DNA from: an uncultured Eubacteriales bacterium
Lineage (GTDB): Bacteria; Bacillota; Clostridia; Peptostreptococcales; Anaerovoracaceae
Direction: 5' to 3'
Assembly (NCBI GenBank): GCA_900542565.1
Contig: UQOC01000002.1
Location: forward strand, 1 to 64,000
Length of the DNA: 64,000 nt
Positions 43,520 through 51,427 of the stretch are shown here, piece by piece (the stretch's first letter is position 1; each line of letters begins with the position of its first letter). The position numbers and the translations under genes are program-made. Under the pieces are notes generated by a model. It did no database searches. It had not been told where the DNA came from and was given only the letters and a program-made list of their open reading frames with translations.

Positions 43520-43542
43520 CATGATATAATATGCCAGCGTTT
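43511..43542. terminator. Terminator of the dehydrogenase-ETF operon
   Basis: AACGCTGACAT (43511-43521) pairs with ATGCCAGCGTT (43530-43540) with one mismatch, A-run before and T's after. The stem includes the etfA stop codon and may also serve the convergent DUF368 gene. Confidence 0.65.
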
Positions 43543-43552
43543 TCCCGTCCTA

Positions 43553-44371
43553 TCACTGTATGGCGCGGCTCCTGCCATCCATCCACATGGCCAGCACAAA
43601 GCCGGCGGCGAAGCACACCAGCCCGGTCAGGACCTGAGATAGGCCTTCAAACATCGTCGGTGCGATCATCAGCACCGATGAGATGACAAAGCCAAGGATT
43701 ATCTTGGAGACTATACCGTAATATCTTTCTATAAGCATATTCATTATCCTGGCTGTCACCGCAATGGTCACAGCAAACCCCAGCAGCAGCGGCACGAGTA
43801 CCTGCATGTCCAGATCGCCTATGCCCTTGGCCATCGGCTGATAGAGCCCCATGAACAGCAATATGGACGATGAGCTCAGCCCGGGCACCACCATGCTAAG
43901 CCCCCATACGGCGCCGCAGAATACATACCACCAGAAGTCCGGCTGAATGTTCCCGGTCACGCCGTCATCAAGCACATTAAAAAATATGTACGAGCCGATC
44001 AGTGCGATTATAAAAAAGGACCAGCCCTTTTCCGAACCGGCCTTGGCTGACCTTCTCATCAGGTCAGGCACGGTGCCGCAGATGAGCCCGCAAAAAAGGA
44101 ACATCGCCGCCACGGCAGAAAAAGCCAGAAAGCTTTCCACGATCTTGGCCAGCAGGATGAATCCCACTCCGCCGCCTAAAATCACGGATATGAGCAGTTT
44201 ATAGTTTTTCCTGAACGAACTTATCGGGTGGGATAAAAAGGCCATCATGGGCTCGTATATCCCGAACGCAACGCAGAGCACACCGCCGCTTATGCCTGGC
44301 AGTATGGCCCCCGTGCCTATGAGCACCCCCTGAAAAAAAAGCAGGAGCATGTCTTTCCATTTGTATGTCAT
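43553..44371 (-). CDS. popT: DUF368 membrane protein (PopT-type polyprenyl-phosphate transporter)
   Basis: A 272-residue protein with about eight membrane helices. The N-terminus, GVLIGTGAILPGISGGVLCV, and the internal repeat GLSMVVPGLSSSSILLFMGL are the two pseudo-symmetric PG(I/L)SGG/S motifs of DUF368. Members in other bacteria recycle undecaprenyl phosphate across the membrane for cell-wall synthesis. Start ATG follows GAGGAGAG. It may form a two-gene unit with ung (29 bp gap). Confidence 0.88.
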   Translation of the reverse strand: MTYKWKDMLLLFFQGVLIGTGAILPGISGGVLCVAFGIYEPMMAFLSHPISSFRKNYKLLISVILGGGVGFILLAKIVESFLAFSAVAAMFLFCGLICGTVPDLMRRSAKAGSEKGWSFFIIALIGSYIFFNVLDDGVTGNIQPDFWWYVFCGAVWGLSMVVPGLSSSSILLFMGLYQPMAKGIGDLDMQVLVPLLLGFAVTIAVTARIMNMLIERYYGIVSKIILGFVISSVLMIAPTMFEGLSQVLTGLVCFAAGFVLAMWMDGRSRAIQ

Positions 44372-44400
44372 CTAAACTCTCCTCTATCCAATATCCTGTA

Positions 44401-45069
44401 TCACAGGTCACCCCAGTTTACGGGGTCCTGCCCCGTTATTTCCATATATCTGTTGGTCTTGCTGAAATATCCTCCGCCAAAAAAGCCTTTCCATGCCGAA
44501 AGAGGACTCGGATGAGCTCCCGTTATAACCATATGGTCTTTGTTCGTTATGAGCTCTGTTTTTGACTTTGCATTGGCTCCCCACAGGATAAAAACCAGCG
44601 GTTTATGCCTTTCATTTAATATCTCGACTATACGATCCGTAAAGATCTCCCAGCCCTTTCCCTTATGGGAATTGGCCTGCCCCCTGCGCACGGTCAGCAC
44701 CGTATTCAGGAGCAGCACGCCCTGCCGGGCCCAGCCTGCCAGATAGCCGTGGGACGGAGGTTTTATCCCCAGGTCGTCTTCTATTTCTTTGTATATGTTT
44801 ACCAGAGACGGAGGTATCTTCACTCCTTTATTAACCGAAAAACACATGCCATGAGCCTGTCCCGGCTCGTGGTAAGGGTCCTGTCCCAGTATCACAACCT
44901 TCGTATCCTGATAGGAAGAATACCTGAGAGCGTTGAAAACATCATCCTTTGGCGGATATATCTCATAGCGGGATCTTTCGTCATCCAGAAATTGTTCAAG
45001 CCTTTTAAAGTATGGCTTGTCAAACTCATTTTGTAACACACTGTCCCAATCATTTCCAATATTAGTCAT
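44401..45069 (-). CDS. ung: Uracil-DNA glycosylase
   Basis: A 222-residue family 1 UDG that excises uracil from DNA. Motif A GQDPYHEPGQAHG (residues 62-74) has the catalytic Asp64. FILWGANA and the Leu-loop motif HPSPLSAWKGFFGGGYFSK near residue 187 are present. Start with AGGAGAAAG upstream. Length is standard. Confidence 0.97.
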   Translation of the reverse strand: MTNIGNDWDSVLQNEFDKPYFKRLEQFLDDERSRYEIYPPKDDVFNALRYSSYQDTKVVILGQDPYHEPGQAHGMCFSVNKGVKIPPSLVNIYKEIEDDLGIKPPSHGYLAGWARQGVLLLNTVLTVRRGQANSHKGKGWEIFTDRIVEILNERHKPLVFILWGANAKSKTELITNKDHMVITGAHPSPLSAWKGFFGGGYFSKTNRYMEITGQDPVNWGDL

Positions 45070-45162
45070 TTTGCTTTCTCCTGTTATATGATTATATCAT
45101 AACATACATTACTTTTGTTATCAAACTTTACGAAAATAACTGCAAAAACATTTATTTTAGTG

Positions 45163-45168
45163 TATAAT
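45163..45168 (+). promoter_or_regulatory. -10 element just before the DUF6873 gene
   Basis: TATAAT at 45163-45168, with the ATG at 45178. Transcription would start at or within a few bases of the start codon, and no ribosome site is seen. The -35 is weak. Confidence 0.45.
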
Positions 45169-45177
45169 AAGAATACC

Positions 45178-45825
45178 ATGTCAAATGTATATGTAAGTTG
45201 TCAGGCTGATCAGGCCTTAAAAAAATACCTGAAAGAAGCAGGTCACAGAGTTTGCGAAGTCAGGTCTACCGTCAAGATGGATCCCCCAATAAGCACCCAT
45301 CCGGATATATATATGTGCGCCCTCAGGGACGGGTTATATCACGGGGAGCGTTTTCTCCTGCACCCGGACTATCCGGGCCACGCCATATTCAATGGATGTT
45401 CCACAGGCAAATATTTTATACATAACCTAAAATATACAGCTCCTGACCTTTTGGAGGCCGTACGCAGAGAAGGACAGATCCAGGTCCATGTGGCCCAGGG
45501 GTACGCCAAATGCAGCTGTGTGGTGGTGGATGAGGATTCCATAATCACGGCGGACCGTGGAATATGGAAAGAAGCTGTCAAGGCCGGAATGGATGTGCTT
45601 CTCATCGAAAGGAGCCAGGTCATCCTGCAAGGCTATCCGTACGGATTCTTAGGTGGAGCTTCCGGAAAAGTGGGCAGCACCATCATTTTCAACGGCGATG
45701 TCACCAGGCACAGCGACTATGCCAGGATACGCGATTTTATCGAGAGCAGGGGTCTTGAAATAGTGTATTTCAAGGATTACCGCCTTACCGACATCGGCTC
45801 CATCATAGAGGAAAAGGTCGAGTGA
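45178..45825 (+). CDS. DUF6873 family protein (GME-fold)
   Basis: A 215-residue protein, MSNVYVSCQADQALKKYL at its start. Motifs HPDYPGHAIFNGCSTGKYFI, HVAQGYAKCSCVVVDEDSII and GFLGGASGKVGSTIIFNGD match a conserved clostridial family annotated as GME (guanidino-group modifying enzyme) fold without known activity. It is the first gene of an operon with a radical SAM protein (1 bp gap), an ACT protein and a PFL/DUF711 protein. The mRNA may be leaderless. Confidence 0.75.
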   Translation: MSNVYVSCQADQALKKYLKEAGHRVCEVRSTVKMDPPISTHPDIYMCALRDGLYHGERFLLHPDYPGHAIFNGCSTGKYFIHNLKYTAPDLLEAVRREGQIQVHVAQGYAKCSCVVVDEDSIITADRGIWKEAVKAGMDVLLIERSQVILQGYPYGFLGGASGKVGSTIIFNGDVTRHSDYARIRDFIESRGLEIVYFKDYRLTDIGSIIEEKVE

Positions 45826-45826
45826 T

Positions 45827-46864
45827 ATGAAAAACCATGCCATAATCCCCATCTTCATTCCCCACAAAGGGTGCAACAACGAATGTGTCTTCTGCAACCA
45901 GCGCAGGATAACCGCCCATTCGGACCCCCTGAAGCCGTCAGACATACATAAGACCGTTGAGCAATACATGTCCACCCTCTCAAAGATGAACATGTCGGAG
46001 ATCGAGCTGTCATTTTTCGGCGGTTCTTTTACGGGCATACCTATGGGCGAGCAGAAAGCTTTTCTGGCAGTGGCGCAGGACTACAAGACCCGGGGCGTCA
46101 TCCAGAAGATACACCTTTCTACGAGACCGGACTACATAGACCGTCCGATACTTGAAAATCTCAAAGCTTTCGGCGTTGACACCATCGAACTGGGCGCCCA
46201 GTCATTCGCCGACCATGTCCTTGCGGCCTCTCACCGGGGCCACGACTCCGCAGCCATATACCACAGCTGCCGGCTCATCAAAGAATACGGCTTCAATCTG
46301 GGCATACAGCTGATGATAGGGCTTCCCGGGGATACTTTTGAGGATGACATTTTTTCGGCCGAGGAAACTGTCAGGATCGCACCGTCCATCGTTCGGCTCT
46401 ATCCTACTGTGATCATTGAAGATACGGGCCTGTACGACATGTTCCGCAAAGGCACATACCGTCCTCTCAGCAGCGACAATGCCATCCGCCGTACCGCTGC
46501 CATGTACAGGATCATCGACGGCGCAGGTATCAATATCATCCGGGTCGGTCTCAAATCTTCGGACATCATAAACGACAAAACGATAGATTCGGGAACTTTC
46601 CACCCGGCTTTCCGCCAGCTGGTGGAAGGGCTCATAGCAAGAGAAGACCTTGAAGCTCAGCTTGAGGGCCTGCCGGAGGGCACGGCGGTAAGCTGCGCAT
46701 CCCACTCGGATTCTTTCAACAACATGATAGGCCACAAGGCCTCCAACAAAAAATATTTCAGCGAAAAGTTCCCTTCGCTGCGTATTAAATATATCGCTGA
46801 TGATTCAGTGAAAAAGGGCGTCTATTCGGCGCTCGTTCAATTCGTGCAAAAGGAGAGTCAATAA
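45827..46864 (+). CDS. Radical SAM protein (Elp3-like group)
   Basis: A 345-residue radical SAM enzyme. The [4Fe-4S] cluster motif is CNNECVFC near residues 17-24 (CxxxCxxC), followed by the SAM-binding ELSFFGGSFTGIP. The order LSTRPDYIDRP, IELGAQSFADHVL and IGLPGDTFEDD is that of the Elp3/YhcC-related core. There is no acetyltransferase domain as in true Elp3. The substrate is unknown; tRNA or a small molecule is possible. Co-transcribed with the DUF6873 gene upstream and the ACT gene downstream. Confidence 0.88.
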   Translation: MKNHAIIPIFIPHKGCNNECVFCNQRRITAHSDPLKPSDIHKTVEQYMSTLSKMNMSEIELSFFGGSFTGIPMGEQKAFLAVAQDYKTRGVIQKIHLSTRPDYIDRPILENLKAFGVDTIELGAQSFADHVLAASHRGHDSAAIYHSCRLIKEYGFNLGIQLMIGLPGDTFEDDIFSAEETVRIAPSIVRLYPTVIIEDTGLYDMFRKGTYRPLSSDNAIRRTAAMYRIIDGAGINIIRVGLKSSDIINDKTIDSGTFHPAFRQLVEGLIAREDLEAQLEGLPEGTAVSCASHSDSFNNMIGHKASNKKYFSEKFPSLRIKYIADDSVKKGVYSALVQFVQKESQ

Positions 46865-46866
46865 GT

Positions 46867-47130
46867 ATGAAAGCAGTTTTAACAGTCATAGGCAAAGACA
46901 TGGTCGGTATCCTCGCCAAGGTGTCGACGGTCTGCGCCGGAAAGAACGCCAATGTCCTTGAAGTGACCCAGTCAATACTGGACGGATATTTCTGCATGGT
47001 CATGGTCATAGATATAAGCCGGCTCAGCTGCCAGTTTGAGGAACTGGACAGCGCCCTCAAGGAAGCGGTTCCTGATATGGTCATTCATCTGATGCACGAA
47101 AACATCTTCAATTCAATGCACAGGATATGA
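46867..47130 (+). CDS. ACT domain protein (UPF0237)
   Basis: An 87-residue single ACT domain, MKAVLTVIGKDMVGILAKVS, of the UPF0237 family. ACT domains bind amino acids. This family is almost always paired with the PFL/DUF711 protein, as here (17 bp gap), suggesting that it is that protein's regulatory subunit. Ribosome site AAAGGAGAG. Confidence 0.92.
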   Translation: MKAVLTVIGKDMVGILAKVSTVCAGKNANVLEVTQSILDGYFCMVMVIDISRLSCQFEELDSALKEAVPDMVIHLMHENIFNSMHRI

Positions 47131-47147
47131 TCTGAGGGAGGACAATA

Positions 47148-48506
47148 ATGGTAAACTTTAACGATATCATGGAAACCATCACCATGATACAGGACGAAAA
47201 TCTTGATATACGCACCATCACCATGGGCATATCGCTCCTGGACTGCGCCGACAGCGACATAGACCGTTCATGCGAAAAGATTTACCGCAAGATAACGGAA
47301 AAGGCCAAAGACCTGGTGGCTACCGGCGAGGCCATCGAGCGCAAATACGGCATACCCATCGTCAACAAGCGCATCAGCGTTACGCCCATCGCCATGCTTG
47401 TGGCTGCCAGCGGCGGCGATCCGGTCAAGTACGCCCTTACCCTTGACAGGGCTGCAAAGGCCGTAGGAGTAAACTTTATAGGAGGATTCAGCGCCCTCGT
47501 CCAGAAAGGATTCAGTGCCGGCGACAGAGAACTGATAGAGGCAATTCCTCAGGCCCTTGCCCAGACCGAGTTTGTATGTTCCTCCGTAAACATCGGCTCC
47601 ACAAAGGCAGGTATCAATATGGACGCAGTTAAGATCATGGGCGATGTTATCCGTAAGACTGCTCAGCTCACCAGCGACAGACAATGTATCGGAGCCGCCA
47701 AGCTGGTGGTCTTCTGCAACGCTCCTGAAGATAATCCGTTCATGGCAGGCGCCTTCCACGGCCCGGGAGAGCCGGATGTGGTCATCAATGTGGGCGTTTC
47801 AGGCCCGGGAGTTGTCCGCTCCGCTCTCGCCAAGCTTCCGGCCGATGCGCCGCTCAATGAGGTGGCCGAGCTCATCAAAAAGACCGCCTTCAAGATCACC
47901 CGTATGGGCCAGCTTGTGGGTACCGAAGCTTCCCAAATGCTGGGAGTCCCTTTTGGCATCATAGATCTTTCGCTGGCCCCGACACCGGCCGTAGGCGATT
48001 CTGTAGCCTACATCCTGGAAGAGATAGGCCTGGAGCAGTGCGGCACCCACGGCACCACGGCCGCCCTGGCCATGCTCAACGACGCTGTCAAAAAAGGCGG
48101 TGTTATGGCTTCTTCCAGCGTTGGCGGACTTTCCGGCGCCTTTATCCCGGTCACCGAAGATGCTGGCATGATAGAAGCTGCCAGAGCCGGTACCCTTTCC
48201 ATAGAAAAGCTTGAGGCCATGACTGCGGTATGTTCCGTGGGGCTTGATATGATAGTAATACCCGGTGATACCCAGCCTGCCACCATTTCAGCCATCATCG
48301 CTGATGAGGCTGCCATAGGAATGGTGAACTCCAAGACCACCGCTGTAAGGGTCATACCTGCCATCGGCCTTGAAGAAGGCCAGGAACTTGACTTTGGAGG
48401 ATTGCTTGGCCGCGGTCCTGTCATGCAGCTCAGAGGCCAGTCATCACAGAAGATGATAGAAAGGGGAGGCCGCATACCGGCTCCTATGCAGAGCTTGAAG
48501 AATTGA
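47148..48506 (+). CDS. PFL family protein (UPF0210, DUF711)
   Basis: A 452-residue protein of the DUF711/UPF0210 family, structurally related to glycyl-radical enzymes but of unproven activity. Motifs include [37 protein letters not shown] and [20 protein letters not shown]. The final [19 protein letters not shown] does not look like a glycyl-radical RVxGY loop. Ribosome site GAGGGAGGA. Partner of the ACT protein. Confidence 0.9.
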   Translation: MVNFNDIMETITMIQDENLDIRTITMGISLLDCADSDIDRSCEKIYRKITEKAKDLVATGEAIERKYGIPIVNKRISVTPIAMLVAASGGDPVKYALTLDRAAKAVGVNFIGGFSALVQKGFSAGDRELIEAIPQALAQTEFVCSSVNIGSTKAGINMDAVKIMGDVIRKTAQLTSDRQCIGAAKLVVFCNAPEDNPFMAGAFHGPGEPDVVINVGVSGPGVVRSALAKLPADAPLNEVAELIKKTAFKITRMGQLVGTEASQMLGVPFGIIDLSLAPTPAVGDSVAYILEEIGLEQCGTHGTTAALAMLNDAVKKGGVMASSSVGGLSGAFIPVTEDAGMIEAARAGTLSIEKLEAMTAVCSVGLDMIVIPGDTQPATISAIIADEAAIGMVNSKTTAVRVIPAIGLEEGQELDFGGLLGRGPVMQLRGQSSQKMIERGGRIPAPMQSLKN

Positions 48507-48548
48507 CCATTAAACGGTGAAGTTTTGGTGGTTTATTCCCTACCCCCA

Positions 48549-48576
48549 TTGACAACGCTCCGGATAAGATTACAAT
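48549..48576 (+). promoter_or_regulatory. Promoter of the zinc-ribbon membrane protein gene
   Basis: -35 TTGACA (48549-48554), 16 bp, -10 TACAAT (48571-48576); ribosome site AGGAGG before the ATG at 48610. Confidence 0.6.
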
Positions 48577-48609
48577 TAAATATATGGAAATTCTTTAGGA
48601 GGCGTTTTA

Positions 48610-48999
48610 ATGGGCAATTTCAGGTACAGAATGGCACAGTTTTTGATGGGCAGAAATGGATTTGACAATTTTTGCCGCGGCTTGCTGTTCCTCGCCATGA
48701 TCTTAATCATAGCTGATATTTTTGTGCCGGGCAGCGTACTTCGCCTGTTGGGGCTCATTGTTTTGGTATATTCATATTTCAGGGCTTTTTCCAAGAATAT
48801 CGCCAGGCGTCAGGCCGAAAATGCCTGGTACACATCATGTGTGCAGGCCCCGTTCCGTTCATATATGAGCCGGGACCGCAAGCACTACAAGTATTTCAAA
48901 TGTCCGACATGCAAACAGGTCCTCCGGGCTCCCAAAGGCCGCGGGAGGATAAGAGTCACCTGCAGCAGATGTCACCATGTATTTGAAAAGAAAGTATGA
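48610..48999 (+). CDS. Small membrane protein with C-terminal zinc ribbon
   Basis: A 129-residue protein. Two hydrophobic segments (residues 23-41 and 44-59) precede a basic linker. The zinc ribbon FKCPTCKQVLRAPKGRGRIR is followed by VTCSRCHHVFEKK, giving two CxxC pairs. Such proteins are widespread in Clostridia and have no known function. It is monocistronic, with its own promoter and terminator. Confidence 0.82.
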   Translation: MGNFRYRMAQFLMGRNGFDNFCRGLLFLAMILIIADIFVPGSVLRLLGLIVLVYSYFRAFSKNIARRQAENAWYTSCVQAPFRSYMSRDRKHYKYFKCPTCKQVLRAPKGRGRIRVTCSRCHHVFEKKV

Positions 49000-49001
49000 T
49001 A

Positions 49002-49030
49002 AAACCGCAGATCATTCTCTGCGGTTTCTT
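49002..49030. terminator. Bidirectional terminator
   Basis: Perfect 10-bp stem AAACCGCAGA (49002-49011) / TCTGCGGTTT (49018-49027), loop of 6, then CTTTTTTT on the plus strand. It separates the zinc-ribbon gene from the convergent DUF554 gene. Confidence 0.85.
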
Positions 49031-49033
49031 TTT

Positions 49034-49753
49034 TTACAATAATCCTGAAAAGAATCCTCCTGCCCAGTCGAAAAGCGGCACCAGCAAGATCGGCATAAAA
49101 ATTGCCGGTATAAAATTCATGATCTTGAGTTTAGCCACCCCGATAAGATTAAATGCCAGTCCGATCAGCAGCAGGGAGCCTACACAAGTCATCTCTGCGA
49201 TGACCGTATCGTTGAGGAAAGGCTCGATGAACTGAGCCAGGAGCACTATCGTCCCCTGAAATACCAGCACGAAGACCGACGAGACCAGCACTCCGAAGCC
49301 GAGAGATGCGGCGAAGAAAACAGCTCCTATGCCGTCCATCGTGGCTTTTGTAAGTAGCATCGTGTTATCGCCCAGCAGTCCCGCCTGCAGCGAGCCTACT
49401 ATGGTCATGGCGCCTACGCAGAACACCATGCTGGCGGTAACAAAACCTTCGGCAAAGGTGGCGTCCCCTTCGCCTTTGTTCTTTACGAATTTTTCTTCGA
49501 TCTTTTCCGCACCGCGGTTCACCCTGCCGTCAATATCTATGGCAAGCCCTATGATGGCTCCCACGGCCATGGAAATGACGGCTATCAGCGTGTTCTGCCC
49601 TTCAAACACTCCGCTAACGCCTATGTACATGGTGCACAGGCCCATGCCTGCCATTATAAAGCTCGTCCAGTTGTTCGGTATAGCTTTTTTGGCCAACAAC
49701 CCTATACTGCTGCCAACAAAAACAGTGAGAGTATTGACGATGACTCCTATCAT
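49034..49753 (-). CDS. DUF554 family membrane protein
   Basis: A 239-residue protein with about seven membrane helices, starting MIGVIVNTLTVFVGSSIGLL. The AGMGLCTMYIGVSGVFEG and AVGAIIGLAIDIDGRVNRGA segments are those of the DUF554 (YdfK/YqgA) family. Function is unknown, though a transporter is likely. It overlaps the preceding small gene by 4 bp. Confidence 0.88.
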   Translation of the reverse strand: MIGVIVNTLTVFVGSSIGLLAKKAIPNNWTSFIMAGMGLCTMYIGVSGVFEGQNTLIAVISMAVGAIIGLAIDIDGRVNRGAEKIEEKFVKNKGEGDATFAEGFVTASMVFCVGAMTIVGSLQAGLLGDNTMLLTKATMDGIGAVFFAASLGFGVLVSSVFVLVFQGTIVLLAQFIEPFLNDTVIAEMTCVGSLLLIGLAFNLIGVAKLKIMNFIPAIFMPILLVPLFDWAGGFFSGLL

Positions 49754-50082
49754 TGGTCTGAGTCCTTGCTGCTGCCGGCGTCCTTGCCGCCGAAGGTGTC
49801 AAACAGGCTGTCGCTGCTCTCCTGGGCTTCTGTCTGGAGTTCTTCTATGTTGGCCTTGTGTTCATCTATCTCAGCGCAGAAGGCTCTTATCCTGTCCATG
49901 TCTATATTTCCGTCGCCTGCGGACACTGCTTCATAAACATAGTCTCCGATGGCTTCTTTGATGTCTTTTATCTTGCCTTTTTCTAGCACTGCCTTGCCCT
50001 TGGCCTTGCTGTAGTCGAAAGTATCTCCGGCAACCTCGCCCACCTTGTTTGCGACCTGCCCCAGTTTGTCTAAAAACGCCAC
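49750..50082 (-). CDS. Hypothetical small helical protein
   Basis: About 110 residues, starting at a GTG at 50082 six bases after GGAGGTG. The N-terminal half is amphipathic helix (LDKLGQVANKVGEVAGDTFD) and basic. The middle is an acidic coiled coil (EIDEHKANIEELQTEAQESS), with a disordered Gly/Ser/Asp end. It resembles the small clostridial proteins that often carry a zinc-ribbon tail, but here no Cys pair follows. Coupled to the DUF554 gene. Confidence 0.65.
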   Translation of the reverse strand: MAFLDKLGQVANKVGEVAGDTFDYSKAKGKAVLEKGKIKDIKEAIGDYVYEAVSAGDGNIDMDRIRAFCAEIDEHKANIEELQTEAQESSDSLFDTFGGKDAGSSKDSDQ

Positions 50083-50114
50083 TTTCGGCACCTCCTATAT
50101 TTTTTCAAAATTCT

Positions 50115-50148
50115 TTTTCATTTTATCACAATTGTGATAAAATGAAAA
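50115..50148. promoter_or_regulatory. Perfect 34-bp palindrome in a divergent intergenic region
   Basis: The left arm ending TTTTATCACAA (to 50131) is the exact reverse complement of TTGTGATAAAA onwards (from 50132); pairing extends 17 bp each side with no spacer. It lies 32 bp from one start codon (50082) and 27 bp from the other (50176). A dimeric repressor site controlling one or both genes is the simplest explanation. Confidence 0.65.
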
Positions 50149-50175
50149 CAGAAACATCAAAAAGGAGGCTTTCCT

Positions 50176-51201
50176 ATGCTTTTGAACCGTGAAAAAGAAA
50201 ACTTTCTCCATCTGCCTACGCCCATCGAATATCTGCCGCGTATATCCGAGGACCTGGGCATAGAACTCTATATCAAGCGCGACGATCTGACCCCGCTTGC
50301 CATGGGCGGAAATAAGCTGCGCAAGCTGGAATATCTGCTCCGTGACGCCATGGACGAAAATGCCACCATGCTGCTTACCGTCGGCGGCGTCCAGACCAAC
50401 CACGGCCGTCTGACCTGCTCCGTAGCCAACAAATACGGCCTTAAAGGCGCTATCGTTTCCATAGGCGAGTATCCCGGCGAGCTTTCGGCCAACCTGCTGC
50501 TGGACGGTATCATGGGCTCTGATGTGTGGATAAAGTCCCCGGAAGCCGGCGTCAGCGACAGCAAAGTCTACGACCGCATATTGCCCGAGATCATCTCCTC
50601 CTACGAAGAAAAGGGCGAAAAGGTGTATTTCATCCCGATGGGCGGCTCCAACGAGATCGGCGCCCTCGGGTATTATGAGTGCGCCATGGAGATTGCCGCA
50701 CAGATCAAGGGTACTGACCTTGAAGGCTGCCGTCTTGTATCCACAGTTGGCAGCATGGGTACTTATATGGGCCTGTTTGCCGGCATTTTCAACGAGGATC
50801 TTCCTATTAGGCTGACCGGGATCTCCATATTGCTATATGAGAACATAGTAAAACATGCTCTGGATTATTACGACAGAGTATCCGACTTTTTCGGCCTGTC
50901 TTTTGGCGCTTCCCCTAAAGACTTCGACCTTGTTACCGACTATGACCGCGGCGCATATAACAATCCATGCAAAGAAGTGCGCGATGCCATCTACTATATG
51001 GCCGAAAAGGAAGCCATAATCCTCGACCCTTGCTATACAGGCAAGGCTTTTGCAGGACTGATGGAAATGGTCAAAGAAGGCCGTATCAAGCAGGGCGAAA
51101 AGGTTATCTTCCTCCACACCGGCGGCGCACCCGGCATCTGTACACCGCACCATCGCATCGAAATCGAAGCCGAGCGGGAAAAATTCATACATGTGCTGTA
51201 G
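50176..51201 (+). CDS. dcyD: D-cysteine desulfhydrase / ACC deaminase family PLP enzyme
   Basis: A 341-residue fold-type II PLP enzyme. The PLP lysine is in MGGNKLRKLEYLL (residues 49-61). GGVQTNHGRLTCSVANKYG holds the catalytic Ser/Asn/His cluster. VSTVGSMGTYMGLFAG is the phosphate-binding loop, and LHTGGAPGI is near the end. D-cysteine desulfhydrase, ACC deaminase and L-cysteate lyase cannot be told apart by eye. Ribosome site AAGGAGG. It stands alone between the palindrome and a terminator. Confidence 0.85.
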   Translation: MLLNREKENFLHLPTPIEYLPRISEDLGIELYIKRDDLTPLAMGGNKLRKLEYLLRDAMDENATMLLTVGGVQTNHGRLTCSVANKYGLKGAIVSIGEYPGELSANLLLDGIMGSDVWIKSPEAGVSDSKVYDRILPEIISSYEEKGEKVYFIPMGGSNEIGALGYYECAMEIAAQIKGTDLEGCRLVSTVGSMGTYMGLFAGIFNEDLPIRLTGISILLYENIVKHALDYYDRVSDFFGLSFGASPKDFDLVTDYDRGAYNNPCKEVRDAIYYMAEKEAIILDPCYTGKAFAGLMEMVKEGRIKQGEKVIFLHTGGAPGICTPHHRIEIEAEREKFIHVL

Positions 51202-51381
51202 CGGAAATGATTAAACAATCCCTTTACATTTTGTCCCTATCAATTTGCATTTTTCGCGCTATAGAAACGGTTCTTGAAAAAATACCTATATCTAATGAAC
51301 TATATCGGTTACGAAATATAAAATCAAGATGCATTATATTGATACCTCATTGGGGCGCAACCATAAAGTCTCTTCATAACT

Positions 51382-51411
51382 AAAGACTGCGGCTATGCCA
51401 CCGCAGTCTTT
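51382..51411. terminator. Bidirectional terminator
   Basis: Perfect 11-bp stem AAAGACTGCGG (51382-51392) / CCGCAGTCTTT (51401-51411), loop of 8, between the convergent desulfhydrase-like and D-aminoacylase genes. Confidence 0.8.
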
Positions 51412-51427
51412 TACTCAAAACCCTATA

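Noticed and set aside
51202..51381. Possible small gene after the desulfhydrase-like gene
   Set aside because: No frame with a start site and plausible composition; it is the 3' untranslated stretch before the terminator.
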